Part shown: in pieces, positions 1 to 7,020 of the stretch
Layout of the letters: every line of letters begins with the position of its first letter
Position numbering within the stretch: the stretch's first letter is position 1
Assembly: GCA_020350865.1 (NCBI GenBank)
Contig: CP070726.1
Coordinates: forward strand, 2,260,284 to 2,274,112
From: Thermoplasmata archaeon
GTDB taxonomy: Archaea > Thermoplasmatota > Thermoplasmata > GCA-020350865
Length of the DNA stretch: 13,829 nt
Reading direction: 5' to 3'
Program-made: the position numbers and the translations under genes
The notes under the pieces: generated by a model
Database searches by the model: none
What the model was told of the DNA's origin: nothing
The model's input: the letters and a program-made list of their open reading frames with translations, nothing else

Positions 1-1
1 A

Positions 2-346
2 CATGTGTACAACTGCAGCTGGGGCCTGTGGCTGCACATGACAGCTGAAAACACACTGATGCCCGATTACTTATTCGACGAGTTATATCCGAGCTCATCC
101 TTGCCGCTGTACAAGGGCTGGAACTTTGTCAGCTATCCCTCTGTACAACCGCGCACCACTGCAGATGCCCTGGGTTACATCTCAGGGGGGAACTGGGACA
201 GGGTGGAGCACTACGACGCACAATCCGGCTGGTTGATCTACGACGGTCCAGGAGGCGAAACGGACACTCTAACAAACATGGAAGCGGGCAGGGGCTACTG
301 GATACACTGCACGCAGGACGCCACCTGGGATCTACCGTATACCTGA
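2..346 (+). CDS. C-terminal end of a secreted surface protein (5' truncated by window edge)
   Basis: The reading frame is open to the left edge and stops with TGA at 344-346, so only the last 114 residues are visible; a GTG at 5 is unlikely to be the true start. The fragment holds the end of one module (GLWLHMTAENTLMP) followed by a complete second copy that begins with KGWNFVSYPS and ends with GRGYWIHCTQDATWDLP, so the two module ends align. This 'GWN-v-s-P ... GYWI' module is common at the C-termini of large secreted archaeal proteins, and it resembles the modules that close the giant protein downstream. No transmembrane anchor or sorting signal follows the last module, so the protein is probably secreted or held by other surface components. 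Function is unknown; a structural or adhesive surface role is inferred. The gene reads in the same direction as the giant at 631 and may be a relative of it. Confidence 0.8.
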   Translation, partial: HVYNCSWGLWLHMTAENTLMPDYLFDELYPSSSLPLYKGWNFVSYPSVQPRTTADALGYISGGNWDRVEHYDAQSGWLIYDGPGGETDTLTNMEAGRGYWIHCTQDATWDLPYT

Positions 347-352
347 TGTTAC

Positions 353-376
353 GTTCACATCCATAACCATGTGAAT
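353..376 (+). terminator. hairpin just downstream of the first stop codon
   Basis: A perfect 7-bp inverted repeat, TTCACAT (354-360) and ATGTGAA (369-375), encloses an 8-nt loop, and a G-T pair at 353/376 can extend it. It starts 7 nt after the stop codon at 346. A short A-run, not a T-run, follows. It may mark the 3' end of the upstream mRNA; archaeal terminators are usually T-rich, so a termination role is uncertain. Confidence 0.35.
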
Positions 377-399
377 TCCCCGCAAAAATCACAGAATCA

Positions 400-500
400 G
401 CCATGACTATTTATATGAAAAACTACATAAAGAGGTAAAAGCTTAAGTAACATGAAAAGAATATGTGTAGTAGTATAATCAACATAAAATGGCAAGATTA
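400..500 (+). promoter_or_regulatory. AT-rich probable promoter region of the giant surface-protein gene
   Basis: The 284-bp gap between the first stop and the ATG at 631 is much richer in A+T than the flanking genes between about 400 and 510. The best TATA-like element is TATTTATATG at 408-416, which would place transcription initiation near 437-442 and leave a leader of about 190 nt. A second AT-rich stretch at 483-490 (CATAAAAT) is a weaker alternative. No further gene was seen in the gap apart from an unconvincing 8-codon frame. Confidence 0.35.
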
Positions 501-617
501 ATAAAACCGAACCGAGTTCCGACCCCGAAATCTGCCATCTTCAGACCCATAGAACGAAAGGATGAATATCAACGATTTATCCCCCGTGGGCTTCGGCAGG
601 TGGAGAAACGGAACAGA

Positions 618-624
618 GAGGGGG
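618..624 (+). promoter_or_regulatory. Shine-Dalgarno site that sets the start of the giant gene at 631
   Basis: GAGGGGG lies 6 nt upstream of the ATG at 631. The longer in-frame ATG at 562 has only an AAAGG directly abutting it, and it would put 23 polar residues in front of a well-formed signal peptide. The site at 618-624 therefore favours the start at 631. Confidence 0.6.
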
Positions 625-630
625 AATGAC

Positions 631-3600
631 ATGTCAAGAAGAGGACTTGAAAGGTGCAAGAAGAGAATTTTTTCGTTGACTGCAACCGTGCTTCTTTTAA
701 TGAGCGCTTTTTTCGTGGGTGTGGTAATTCATGTGCCTACTACGGAAGCCGGGAGCGTGCAGATGATTATAGGCAACCTGGATTTGGACCAGCTCACCGA
801 TTACGGGCGAATCAGCAGAGGGTTCGGGGTGGATGTAACTGCGGTCTCCCAAGGGCTGCCTCAGGACGCCCGTGACCCCATACAGACCCTAGGATGCATG
901 GGCCTGGTCGTGGATCAGGGTGCCTACGACCATACCGACCCCATGAATATAGCGGATCCATATTTTGGCACTTTCCCATATTTGCTTACTGCCGATTTTA
1001 AGGATGTAACAGCAATTAGCCTCGTAGAGGACCAAGACCCCCTCCAAAAAAGCTTTGCATCGTTCATGAACACAGCATCTGACACAGGTGATCCGAACGA
1101 TATTTTGATCAACCAGACAACCTGGGCTGTTAAAGGCAAGGACTGGATCATCCTCCAGTGGGCGCTGTTCAATGTCAAGGGCGCTCCCATCAACAATATC
1201 TATGTCGGATTGGAAATTACGCCCTCCTATACGGGAGCGAACTGGGGACTGGATACAGATGCAGGGGATGAGATCGATGGCTATGATGCAGTAAACGGAA
1301 CCTACTGGGTCCAGGATGCAGGCAGCGGCCTCACCATGGGATACGGGCCCGGCATTGCAGGCGAGCCCATCACGCACTACTACTCCGTGGATTACGGAGG
1401 CACGTACACATGGGTGGAATACACGGCGCTTTTCGGCAACAACAACAACGACACGTGGCTGTACAACCGGCTCCATGCTGCAAACGGTGTGGAGGGCCTA
1501 ACACCCGGAAACCGCTCTGCCAACATCGGATGGGAGAATTTCGATTTGGGTATCGGAGAGTCCAAGACCCTCACAATGGTTGTGGCACTGAATAACACCT
1601 ACGAGAGCACGATGAACGCCATAAAGGACGCCCAGTACTACTACCATCACAACGCCACCGGTTACCTGCTGACCGAATTCTCCGACGACTCCGGAACACA
1701 GCGCATTGAGCTGTTCAACAGGGGCCGCCCGGACACCGACCTTGATGCAATGGGATTCAACATCTCCCTCGACGAAGGGAATTCTTTCATTCCCGGAACC
1801 TGGAATCCCCAGACCGTACCCACATACGGTTACAGCATCTTCGAACCCACGGGCACCCCCATAGTGGAGGAAGGCGGCACCATAAGCCTGTACCAGTTCA
1901 TCGATGGAAGCCATGTGCTTATTGACGGTCCTCTGGCGTACGGGCAGAACGGTACCGTGCCCGATCCTCTGGACGGTGAATCTGTGGCAAGAAAGTTCGA
2001 TACCATCGCAATCGCCTACACGGACGAATGGGTGCGCAACGCGTCAGGCGGGCCCACATGGGGAGCAGAAAACAACGTCGGGAGGGTGTTCATGGCACCC
2101 CCGGTGGCGATAAACCGGGTTCTGTTCGATCCCATAGCTCCCGAGGAATACTATGTGGAGCTGTTCTTCAGGGGCGGCGGGACCTTCGACATATCGGGTT
2201 ACAAAATAGTCTGCGACGACGCGTACATCGTTCCGGACGGAACAACCTTCGATGTGCCCAATAACCGCAAATATTTTGTACTGAATTATTCTAAATCCCC
2301 AGGATTTTTCGTTCCCAATATGGATGCTGCGGGGGACAACGTGTATTTATACAACAGCAACGGCGACCTGCTGGACATGGTTGGATGGAGCTCGGCACAC
2401 ACGCAGGGCTACTACATGGCCAGGGTAACGGACGGCATCGGCATGTACAACGGCTTCAACAACGCCACATCCATTGCTGCCGGCTGGGTCTTCGACCAGA
2501 TGCCCACCATGCTGATCACCGAGTTCTCCCCAGATACAGAGCAAATCGAGGTCTTCAATCCCAGGGGCGGGGACAAGCTTCCGAATGTAGGCGGTTCGAC
2601 CTGGAAGCTAAAGGTTGAGGGCGGCGACCTCATCGGGAACTGGAACCCTGACCCCATACCCAGCGGCAATTACTCTGTCTTCACCAGGACGGGAGGGGCG
2701 GCAATAGACGTTGAGGGGGATGTGATAGAGCTCGTATTCACAGGTTCCATACCCGTGGACACCGCCGCCTTCGGTACCAGGGGCCTGGCCCCGGACCCCC
2801 TTGCAGGGGAATCCACCGGCCGGTACTGGGATGATGCGGCCTATGCGTACACGGACAACTGGACCATGAGCGCAACGGGCCCCACGTGGGGCATGCGAAA
2901 CGACGTGCCGCCCATAGACCCCACACCACTGATAATATTGAACGAGCTGATGTTCTATCCCACGGCGGGCGACGGATATTACATTGTTATTCCCAATTAC
3001 AATTCCTTTGGCGTGGACGTGACCGGATGGCAGCTCGTGTGCGATAACGCCCTCACATTCACAGGCACGTTGACCGGCAATATGATATACATATTCAGGT
3101 ACGATGACCTCGGCGGAGCCCTTCACGATTTCTTCGACAACATGACCGCCACGAGGGACAATGTGTACCTCTATAATGATGACGGGGAGCTGCAGGACAT
3201 GGTGGGATGGCACACACCCCACCTTCAGGGCATGAGCGTGCGCAGGGTCCCGGACGGGTTCGGCACATATGACGGGTACAACGACACATCGTCCGAGGCA
3301 GCGGGCTGGGTCTTCAACACCCCGCTGGAGGTCTATCTCACCGAGATTTCGGACAGTGAATCGGGAACGGCCCAAATCGAGGTCTACAACTCCTGGTATC
3401 CAACCATCAACTTCACTCTCGGTGGGTACAGCATCGAGAACAAGTCCGGCGCCATTGCCGGCGGCTGGGCCGTGGAGGAGGCGGACGCCGGCGAGTACGC
3501 CATATTCGATGTCTCCACACCCAACGGCCTGAACTTCGAAGGGGACGAGGTGCGGCTCCTCCAAAACGGCATCCTGGTGGAGGAGATCGGCTACGGCCAG

Positions 3601-6600
3601 TACGGCACCGTGCCCGACCCCCTGCCCGGGGAGAGCGTCCAGAGGATAAGGAATCCGACTACAGGAAGGTACGAGGATGTGTGGGAGAGAAACTACACCA
3701 CGGGCCCCAACTTCGGTGCGCAGAACAATGTACCCGTGGACAACCTCACCTCCGGCATCATATTGAACGAGGTGCTCTTCAACCCCCTGGTCCCCGCCGA
3801 TGCCTTCGTGGAGCTCTTCAACCGTGGCGGGGCGAGGATCAATATATCCGGCTGGAAGATAGTGTGCGACAGCGTGTACGAAATCCCCCCGGGGACCGAA
3901 CTGGACCTCGACGAGCGCTACTTCTACCTGTTCCAGGGCATGGATATGGACTTCTTCGATCCCCTGAATTTCAGTACCGCAGGGGATAACATCTACCTGT
4001 ACACGGACAACGGCTCCCTTGTGGACATGGTGGGCTGGAGCGGTCTGCATACCATCGGCGACTCCATGACCCGTGTGCCGAACGGGAACGGCACCAGGGA
4101 CGGGTACGAGGATGTCTCGTCGTATCTTGCGGGATGGCGCTTCGACATGGCCCCCACGGTAAGGCTCATCACCATCGAAAACGAGGCCAAGAGGAGCACC
4201 ATCCAGTACGGACACTACAAAAGCTATGTCATCTACAACCTCACCATCACCAACTACCAGTCCATAAACGACACCCTTGAGATCCTGGGTTCCACCCAGG
4301 AGGGATATGGCGTGGAGATATTCGATGAAATGGAAACCGTCAAGATCTCCGAGGTCTTCCTGAATCCCGACGGCAGCGTGAATATCACTGTGAACATATC
4401 CCTTCCGAACACCATTCCCCTGGCCATCATGGACAATATCACCATCCTGATACGCTCCACCAACAGCTCCATCATCGGTGACAGCATCATCCTCAACGTC
4501 AGGGTCTATCCCTTCCTCAACCTCACCAAGTCCATCAGCCCCACCCAGATATACATGAACGGCACGGGTCATGACGAGGTCGCCACCATCACCCTCAACA
4601 TGACTGGCCTGGGGGCCCAGGTGGCAGTCCGCAGGTACATAGACGCTGTGTTCTGCATCGACAGCTCGGGCAGTATGGGACCTCCTTGGAATAATGATCC
4701 GGACGATCTGCGCATATCGGAATCACAGAATTTCGTTTCGAACCACTTCGAGGGCCTGGATCGGGCAGCGGTTGTTGATTTTGATGATACCGTGGACCTT
4801 CTACGGGCCCCCGGCGGCCCGCAGAACCCGCCCATGAGTCCTGACTACCCCTGGCCGCAGAATGACCCGCAGGACCATTTGAGTTCAGACTGGCAACAGA
4901 TATTGACTAACTTCGATGACATCAACAGCGAGGGAGGCACCGTCCTATGGCTCGGGCTCAATGTTTCGAACCAGGAGCTAGTGTATCACGGTGATCCCAC
5001 TCATGTCCCCATAATCATACTCCTTACCGATGCGTCACAACTCAACCAGCCTCCGTATGATGTGCCTCCAACCGATATCGAACGCTCCAGGAGAGAAGCC
5101 AACATCTCGGCCAGCTACGGCTTCATCATATTCACAATCGGGTTAAACATGATCAACGGTTCTCCGGAGGAACAGCTTCTCCAGGAGATCGCCTCCATCA
5201 CCGGAGGCCAGTATTACCCGGCGCCCACCGCCAATGATTTCGCGTCCATATACGAGAACATCTCCAAGTACCTCACCGACCTTGCCGTATGGGATCCCTT
5301 CCCCTCCGATCCCAACCCGCTGATGAGGGACGTGCTGCCCTTCTATATGAGGTTGGCAGGTGACGGCAACTTCTCCGTTTGGCCCGACAAAATCAATCAA
5401 TCCGGTCCGGGAGGCACAACCATAATCGACTGGAACCTGGAATGGGTCAAGCTGGGTCAGACCGTCTCGGTGACCTTCGATGTTGTGTCCAACGCACCGG
5501 GATACCTACCGGCAAACGAATACTACCTCTCCAGGGCCAACTATACGAGATGGGACAACTCCACTGAAACGGTGTACTTCCCCTGGACCAACATCACCGT
5601 GCTGCCCCCGTCGCCCATGCCGCCAACGCTCTACATCGACAGCTGGCCCACTGCAGATGACATCAAGCTGTACTGGGACCCGCCCATTGTGCCGGGGACC
5701 GAGTACTACCTGCTATACAGGTCAGAGACCCCCATGGGCTTTGATTTCGCTTCTCCGTGGAAAAATACCCTTGTTGATTCCGATCCTCTTGATCCCGGGC
5801 CGGCCCCACCGCCTGTGCCAAAACGTCTTTCATTTAACGACACGGGTGCCTCGGATCCCACCGACCTTGTGAATTACCGGCAGCAGTACTACTACTGCAT
5901 AAGAGGGGTTAACGCCGACGGAGAGTACAGCTACTCGTCGAGAACGGTTGGCAAGTGGACAAAGGAGTACCCTGCGGGAAATGCCACCTTCTCCCTGCCC
6001 CTTGAGCCTCTGGTGCAGCAAAACACCGAGGACTATGCCCAGGCCATGAACGCCCGGTTCATCAAGTGGATGGACCCGGGAACGCATTTCTGGGTGCAGC
6101 ACGACCTGGGTGATCCGGGCAACAACACCATGGTGGAGGTTGGCAAGGGCTATGAAGTGGACTTTGCCTCCGCCTCCAGGTACACCTTCCTGGGGATGCC
6201 AGGAGGCATGATCAGATACAAGGATGATTCCACCGTCGGCTTCTACGGGGCTGCTGCGACGAGCCTTGACGCATTTCCAAATCCACTCACGGGTATCGTG
6301 ACCCTCACCTGGGACCCGGCTACCGGCATGACCGCAGGAGTGGATAATTACTATGTGTACTACACGAACGAAAGGGACGGCTTCCACGGCCTGAAGGGCA
6401 GCGATTACATCAACATCGGCATCCTGCCTGCGGGAACGCTGACGGTGGACCACCCGGTAGCGCTCGTACCCGGCACCCGGCTGTACTACATGGTCATCCC
6501 GGTGAACGAGACGGGCGTCGAGGGCGCCAGCACCTACAGCATTGGCGTCTGGGTGCAGGACATCGCGGCAGAGTACGACACTGTTGGGGTCCCGCTCATT

Positions 6601-6801
6601 CTGGACACCTACGATTCCGTGGACGTGTACTGCGACATCGACAACGTGGTGGGCATCAACTTCCTCATGGCCGCGGAGCAGCGCTGGGGATGGCATTCCA
6701 GAAGAATGCCTGCCGGTGCGTACGATCCCGCAATGGCCATAACCGAGGGCTTCCAGGTGTCCACAACGGGCTCGACGCAGTTCTTATTCAAAGGGCACTG
6801 A
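631..6801 (+). CDS. giant secreted multidomain protein: 6 LTD-like domains, VWA, FN3-like and terminal modules
   Basis: About 2,056 residues from the ATG at 631. Residues 1-40 are a signal peptide: Arg/Lys-rich start, hydrophobic core 13-34, likely cleavage after TEA. Residues 41-344 form an unassigned Gly/Asn/Tyr-rich domain. Residues 345-1177 hold six lamin-tail-like domains in three A/B pairs. Residues 1178-1338 look like beta-sandwich linker. The VWA domain (about 1339-1550) has a full MIDAS set: DSSGS from D1344, T1437 in GGT and D1467 in LLTD, so metal-dependent ligand binding is plausible. A region often seen after archaeal VWA domains (DVLPFYM...) follows. Two FN3-like domains (1665-1777 and 1878-1975) are each followed by a 'GW'-type terminal module (1778-1857 and 1980-2056). 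There is no C-terminal membrane span or PGF-CTERM-like signal. An adhesion or envelope role is inferred. A hairpin follows the stop. Confidence 0.9.
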   Translation: MSRRGLERCKKRIFSLTATVLLLMSAFFVGVVIHVPTTEAGSVQMIIGNLDLDQLTDYGRISRGFGVDVTAVSQGLPQDARDPIQTLGCMGLVVDQGAYDHTDPMNIADPYFGTFPYLLTADFKDVTAISLVEDQDPLQKSFASFMNTASDTGDPNDILINQTTWAVKGKDWIILQWALFNVKGAPINNIYVGLEITPSYTGANWGLDTDAGDEIDGYDAVNGTYWVQDAGSGLTMGYGPGIAGEPITHYYSVDYGGTYTWVEYTALFGNNNNDTWLYNRLHAANGVEGLTPGNRSANIGWENFDLGIGESKTLTMVVALNNTYESTMNAIKDAQYYYHHNATGYLLTEFSDDSGTQRIELFNRGRPDTDLDAMGFNISLDEGNSFIPGTWNPQTVPTYGYSIFEPTGTPIVEEGGTISLYQFIDGSHVLIDGPLAYGQNGTVPDPLDGESVARKFDTIAIAYTDEWVRNASGGPTWGAENNVGRVFMAPPVAINRVLFDPIAPEEYYVELFFRGGGTFDISGYKIVCDDAYIVPDGTTFDVPNNRKYFVLNYSKSPGFFVPNMDAAGDNVYLYNSNGDLLDMVGWSSAHTQGYYMARVTDGIGMYNGFNNATSIAAGWVFDQMPTMLITEFSPDTEQIEVFNPRGGDKLPNVGGSTWKLKVEGGDLIGNWNPDPIPSGNYSVFTRTGGAAIDVEGDVIELVFTGSIPVDTAAFGTRGLAPDPLAGESTGRYWDDAAYAYTDNWTMSATGPTWGMRNDVPPIDPTPLIILNELMFYPTAGDGYYIVIPNYNSFGVDVTGWQLVCDNALTFTGTLTGNMIYIFRYDDLGGALHDFFDNMTATRDNVYLYNDDGELQDMVGWHTPHLQGMSVRRVPDGFGTYDGYNDTSSEAAGWVFNTPLEVYLTEISDSESGTAQIEVYNSWYPTINFTLGGYSIENKSGAIAGGWAVEEADAGEYAIFDVSTPNGLNFEGDEVRLLQNGILVEEIGYGQYGTVPDPLPGESVQRIRNPTTGRYEDVWERNYTTGPNFGAQNNVPVDNLTSGIILNEVLFNPLVPADAFVELFNRGGARINISGWKIVCDSVYEIPPGTELDLDERYFYLFQGMDMDFFDPLNFSTAGDNIYLYTDNGSLVDMVGWSGLHTIGDSMTRVPNGNGTRDGYEDVSSYLAGWRFDMAPTVRLITIENEAKRSTIQYGHYKSYVIYNLTITNYQSINDTLEILGSTQEGYGVEIFDEMETVKISEVFLNPDGSVNITVNISLPNTIPLAIMDNITILIRSTNSSIIGDSIILNVRVYPFLNLTKSISPTQIYMNGTGHDEVATITLNMTGLGAQVAVRRYIDAVFCIDSSGSMGPPWNNDPDDLRISESQNFVSNHFEGLDRAAVVDFDDTVDLLRAPGGPQNPPMSPDYPWPQNDPQDHLSSDWQQILTNFDDINSEGGTVLWLGLNVSNQELVYHGDPTHVPIIILLTDASQLNQPPYDVPPTDIERSRREANISASYGFIIFTIGLNMINGSPEEQLLQEIASITGGQYYPAPTANDFASIYENISKYLTDLAVWDPFPSDPNPLMRDVLPFYMRLAGDGNFSVWPDKINQSGPGGTTIIDWNLEWVKLGQTVSVTFDVVSNAPGYLPANEYYLSRANYTRWDNSTETVYFPWTNITVLPPSPMPPTLYIDSWPTADDIKLYWDPPIVPGTEYYLLYRSETPMGFDFASPWKNTLVDSDPLDPGPAPPPVPKRLSFNDTGASDPTDLVNYRQQYYYCIRGVNADGEYSYSSRTVGKWTKEYPAGNATFSLPLEPLVQQNTEDYAQAMNARFIKWMDPGTHFWVQHDLGDPGNNTMVEVGKGYEVDFASASRYTFLGMPGGMIRYKDDSTVGFYGAAATSLDAFPNPLTGIVTLTWDPATGMTAGVDNYYVYYTNERDGFHGLKGSDYINIGILPAGTLTVDHPVALVPGTRLYYMVIPVNETGVEGASTYSIGVWVQDIAAEYDTVGVPLILDTYDSVDVYCDIDNVVGINFLMAAEQRWGWHSRRMPAGAYDPAMAITEGFQVSTTGSTQFLFKGH
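1663..4159 (+). repeat. three tandem A/B pairs of lamin-tail-like domains (about 830 bp per pair)
   Basis: Pair 1 runs 1663-2508, pair 2 2509-3330 and pair 3 3331-4159. Each A domain opens with a LxTE(F/I)S motif and QIEVFN-like strand, carries a PDPLxGES motif and ends near GP(T/N)(W/F)G. Each B domain opens with (L/I)NExxFxP and VELFxRGG, then (G/S)xKIVCD, a DN(V/I)YLY strand, DMVGW and a DGxGxxxGYxxxxS segment ending in AGWxF. B matches the standard LTD pattern closely; A is a more divergent LTD. The repeat is evident in protein sequence and much weaker in DNA, so the duplications are old. Confidence 0.8.
4645..5280 (+). other. VWA domain-coding segment with complete MIDAS
   Basis: The first metal-binding motif, DSSGSM, is encoded from 4660. 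The MIDAS threonine (GGT) is at 4939-4941 and the third-loop aspartate (LLTDAS) at 5029-5031. The segment ends with a region matching the last helix of VWA domains (EEQLLQEIASITGGQYYPA). All five usual metal-coordinating positions appear intact, so the domain is probably functional. Confidence 0.85.
5965..6801 (+). repeat. two copies of the terminal surface module separated by an FN3-like domain
   Basis: Copy 1 is at about 5962-6204 (begins KEYPAGNATFSLPL, with VGKGYEV near its end) and copy 2 at about 6568-6798 (begins AEYDTVGVPL, with ITEGFQV near its end). Both follow a domain with the L(Y/T)WDPxxG and YY(L/V)xY strands typical of FN3. The module pattern matches that of the truncated gene at the left edge, where the Gly-Trp/Gly-Tyr positions are better kept. 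Confidence 0.55.
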
Positions 6802-6807
6802 GAACAC

Positions 6808-6850
6808 AATCATCTAAGCACAATACCCGTTTCATGGATGATTTTATTTA
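6808..6850 (+). terminator. possible terminator after the giant gene
   Basis: AATCATC (6808-6814) and GATGATT (6837-6843) form a perfect 7-bp inverted repeat with a 22-nt spacer, starting 6 nt after the stop codon. It runs directly into the T-rich TTTTATTTA. The T-rich tract on its own fits an archaeal termination signal; the stem is long-looped and may be incidental. Confidence 0.35.
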
Positions 6851-6973
6851 CAATAGGTTTACCCAGCTCGGCTTGTTTATCGCAGGGCTTTTCCTCCTCC
6901 GCTTCCCCGCTCGTTCCTTCCTCCACCCTTGTTGCCTCTGTGCACTCCACATCCAAACTCGCCTAACTATCAG

Positions 6974-7020
6974 GCAATATTTAAAAACATTTTTATATCA
7001 TTTTAACTATAGCCTTACAT
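6974..7020 (+). promoter_or_regulatory. archaeal promoter for a leaderless mRNA
   Basis: An A-rich BRE-like stretch (AAAAACA, 6983-6989) precedes the TATA element TTTTTATAT at about 6990-6998. The element's centre is about 26 nt upstream of the ATG at 7021, the spacing expected if transcription starts at or next to the start codon. No Shine-Dalgarno sequence precedes 7021, which agrees with leaderless translation. A second A/T element at about 6977-6986 (AATATTTAAA) is an alternative with a leader of roughly 15 nt. Confidence 0.65.

Noticed and set aside
452..478. Possible 8-codon leader peptide (MKRICVVV) ahead of the giant gene
   Set aside because: It is too short to distinguish from chance and shows no attenuation-like structure downstream.
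562..630. Upstream ATG extending the giant protein by 23 residues
   Set aside because: It has no properly spaced ribosome binding site and would bury the signal peptide behind a polar extension; the ATG at 631 has GAGGGGG at a good distance.
2608..4572. Long minus-strand open frame of 654 codons opposite the giant gene
   Set aside because: It lies in codon register with the sense frame, where antisense stops require TTA, CTA or TCA in the sense gene. The sense gene simply has none there. The sense translation has clear LTD domains; the antisense product has no recognisable features.
5830..6696. Minus-strand open frame of 288 codons opposite the end of the giant gene
   Set aside because: Same in-register effect of avoided TTA/CTA/TCA codons; the sense strand encodes FN3-like and terminal modules.
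6700..6801. PGF-CTERM or similar C-terminal sorting signal on the giant protein
   Set aside because: The C-terminus lacks a PGF-type tripeptide, hydrophobic helix and basic end; the protein ends in the terminal module itself.
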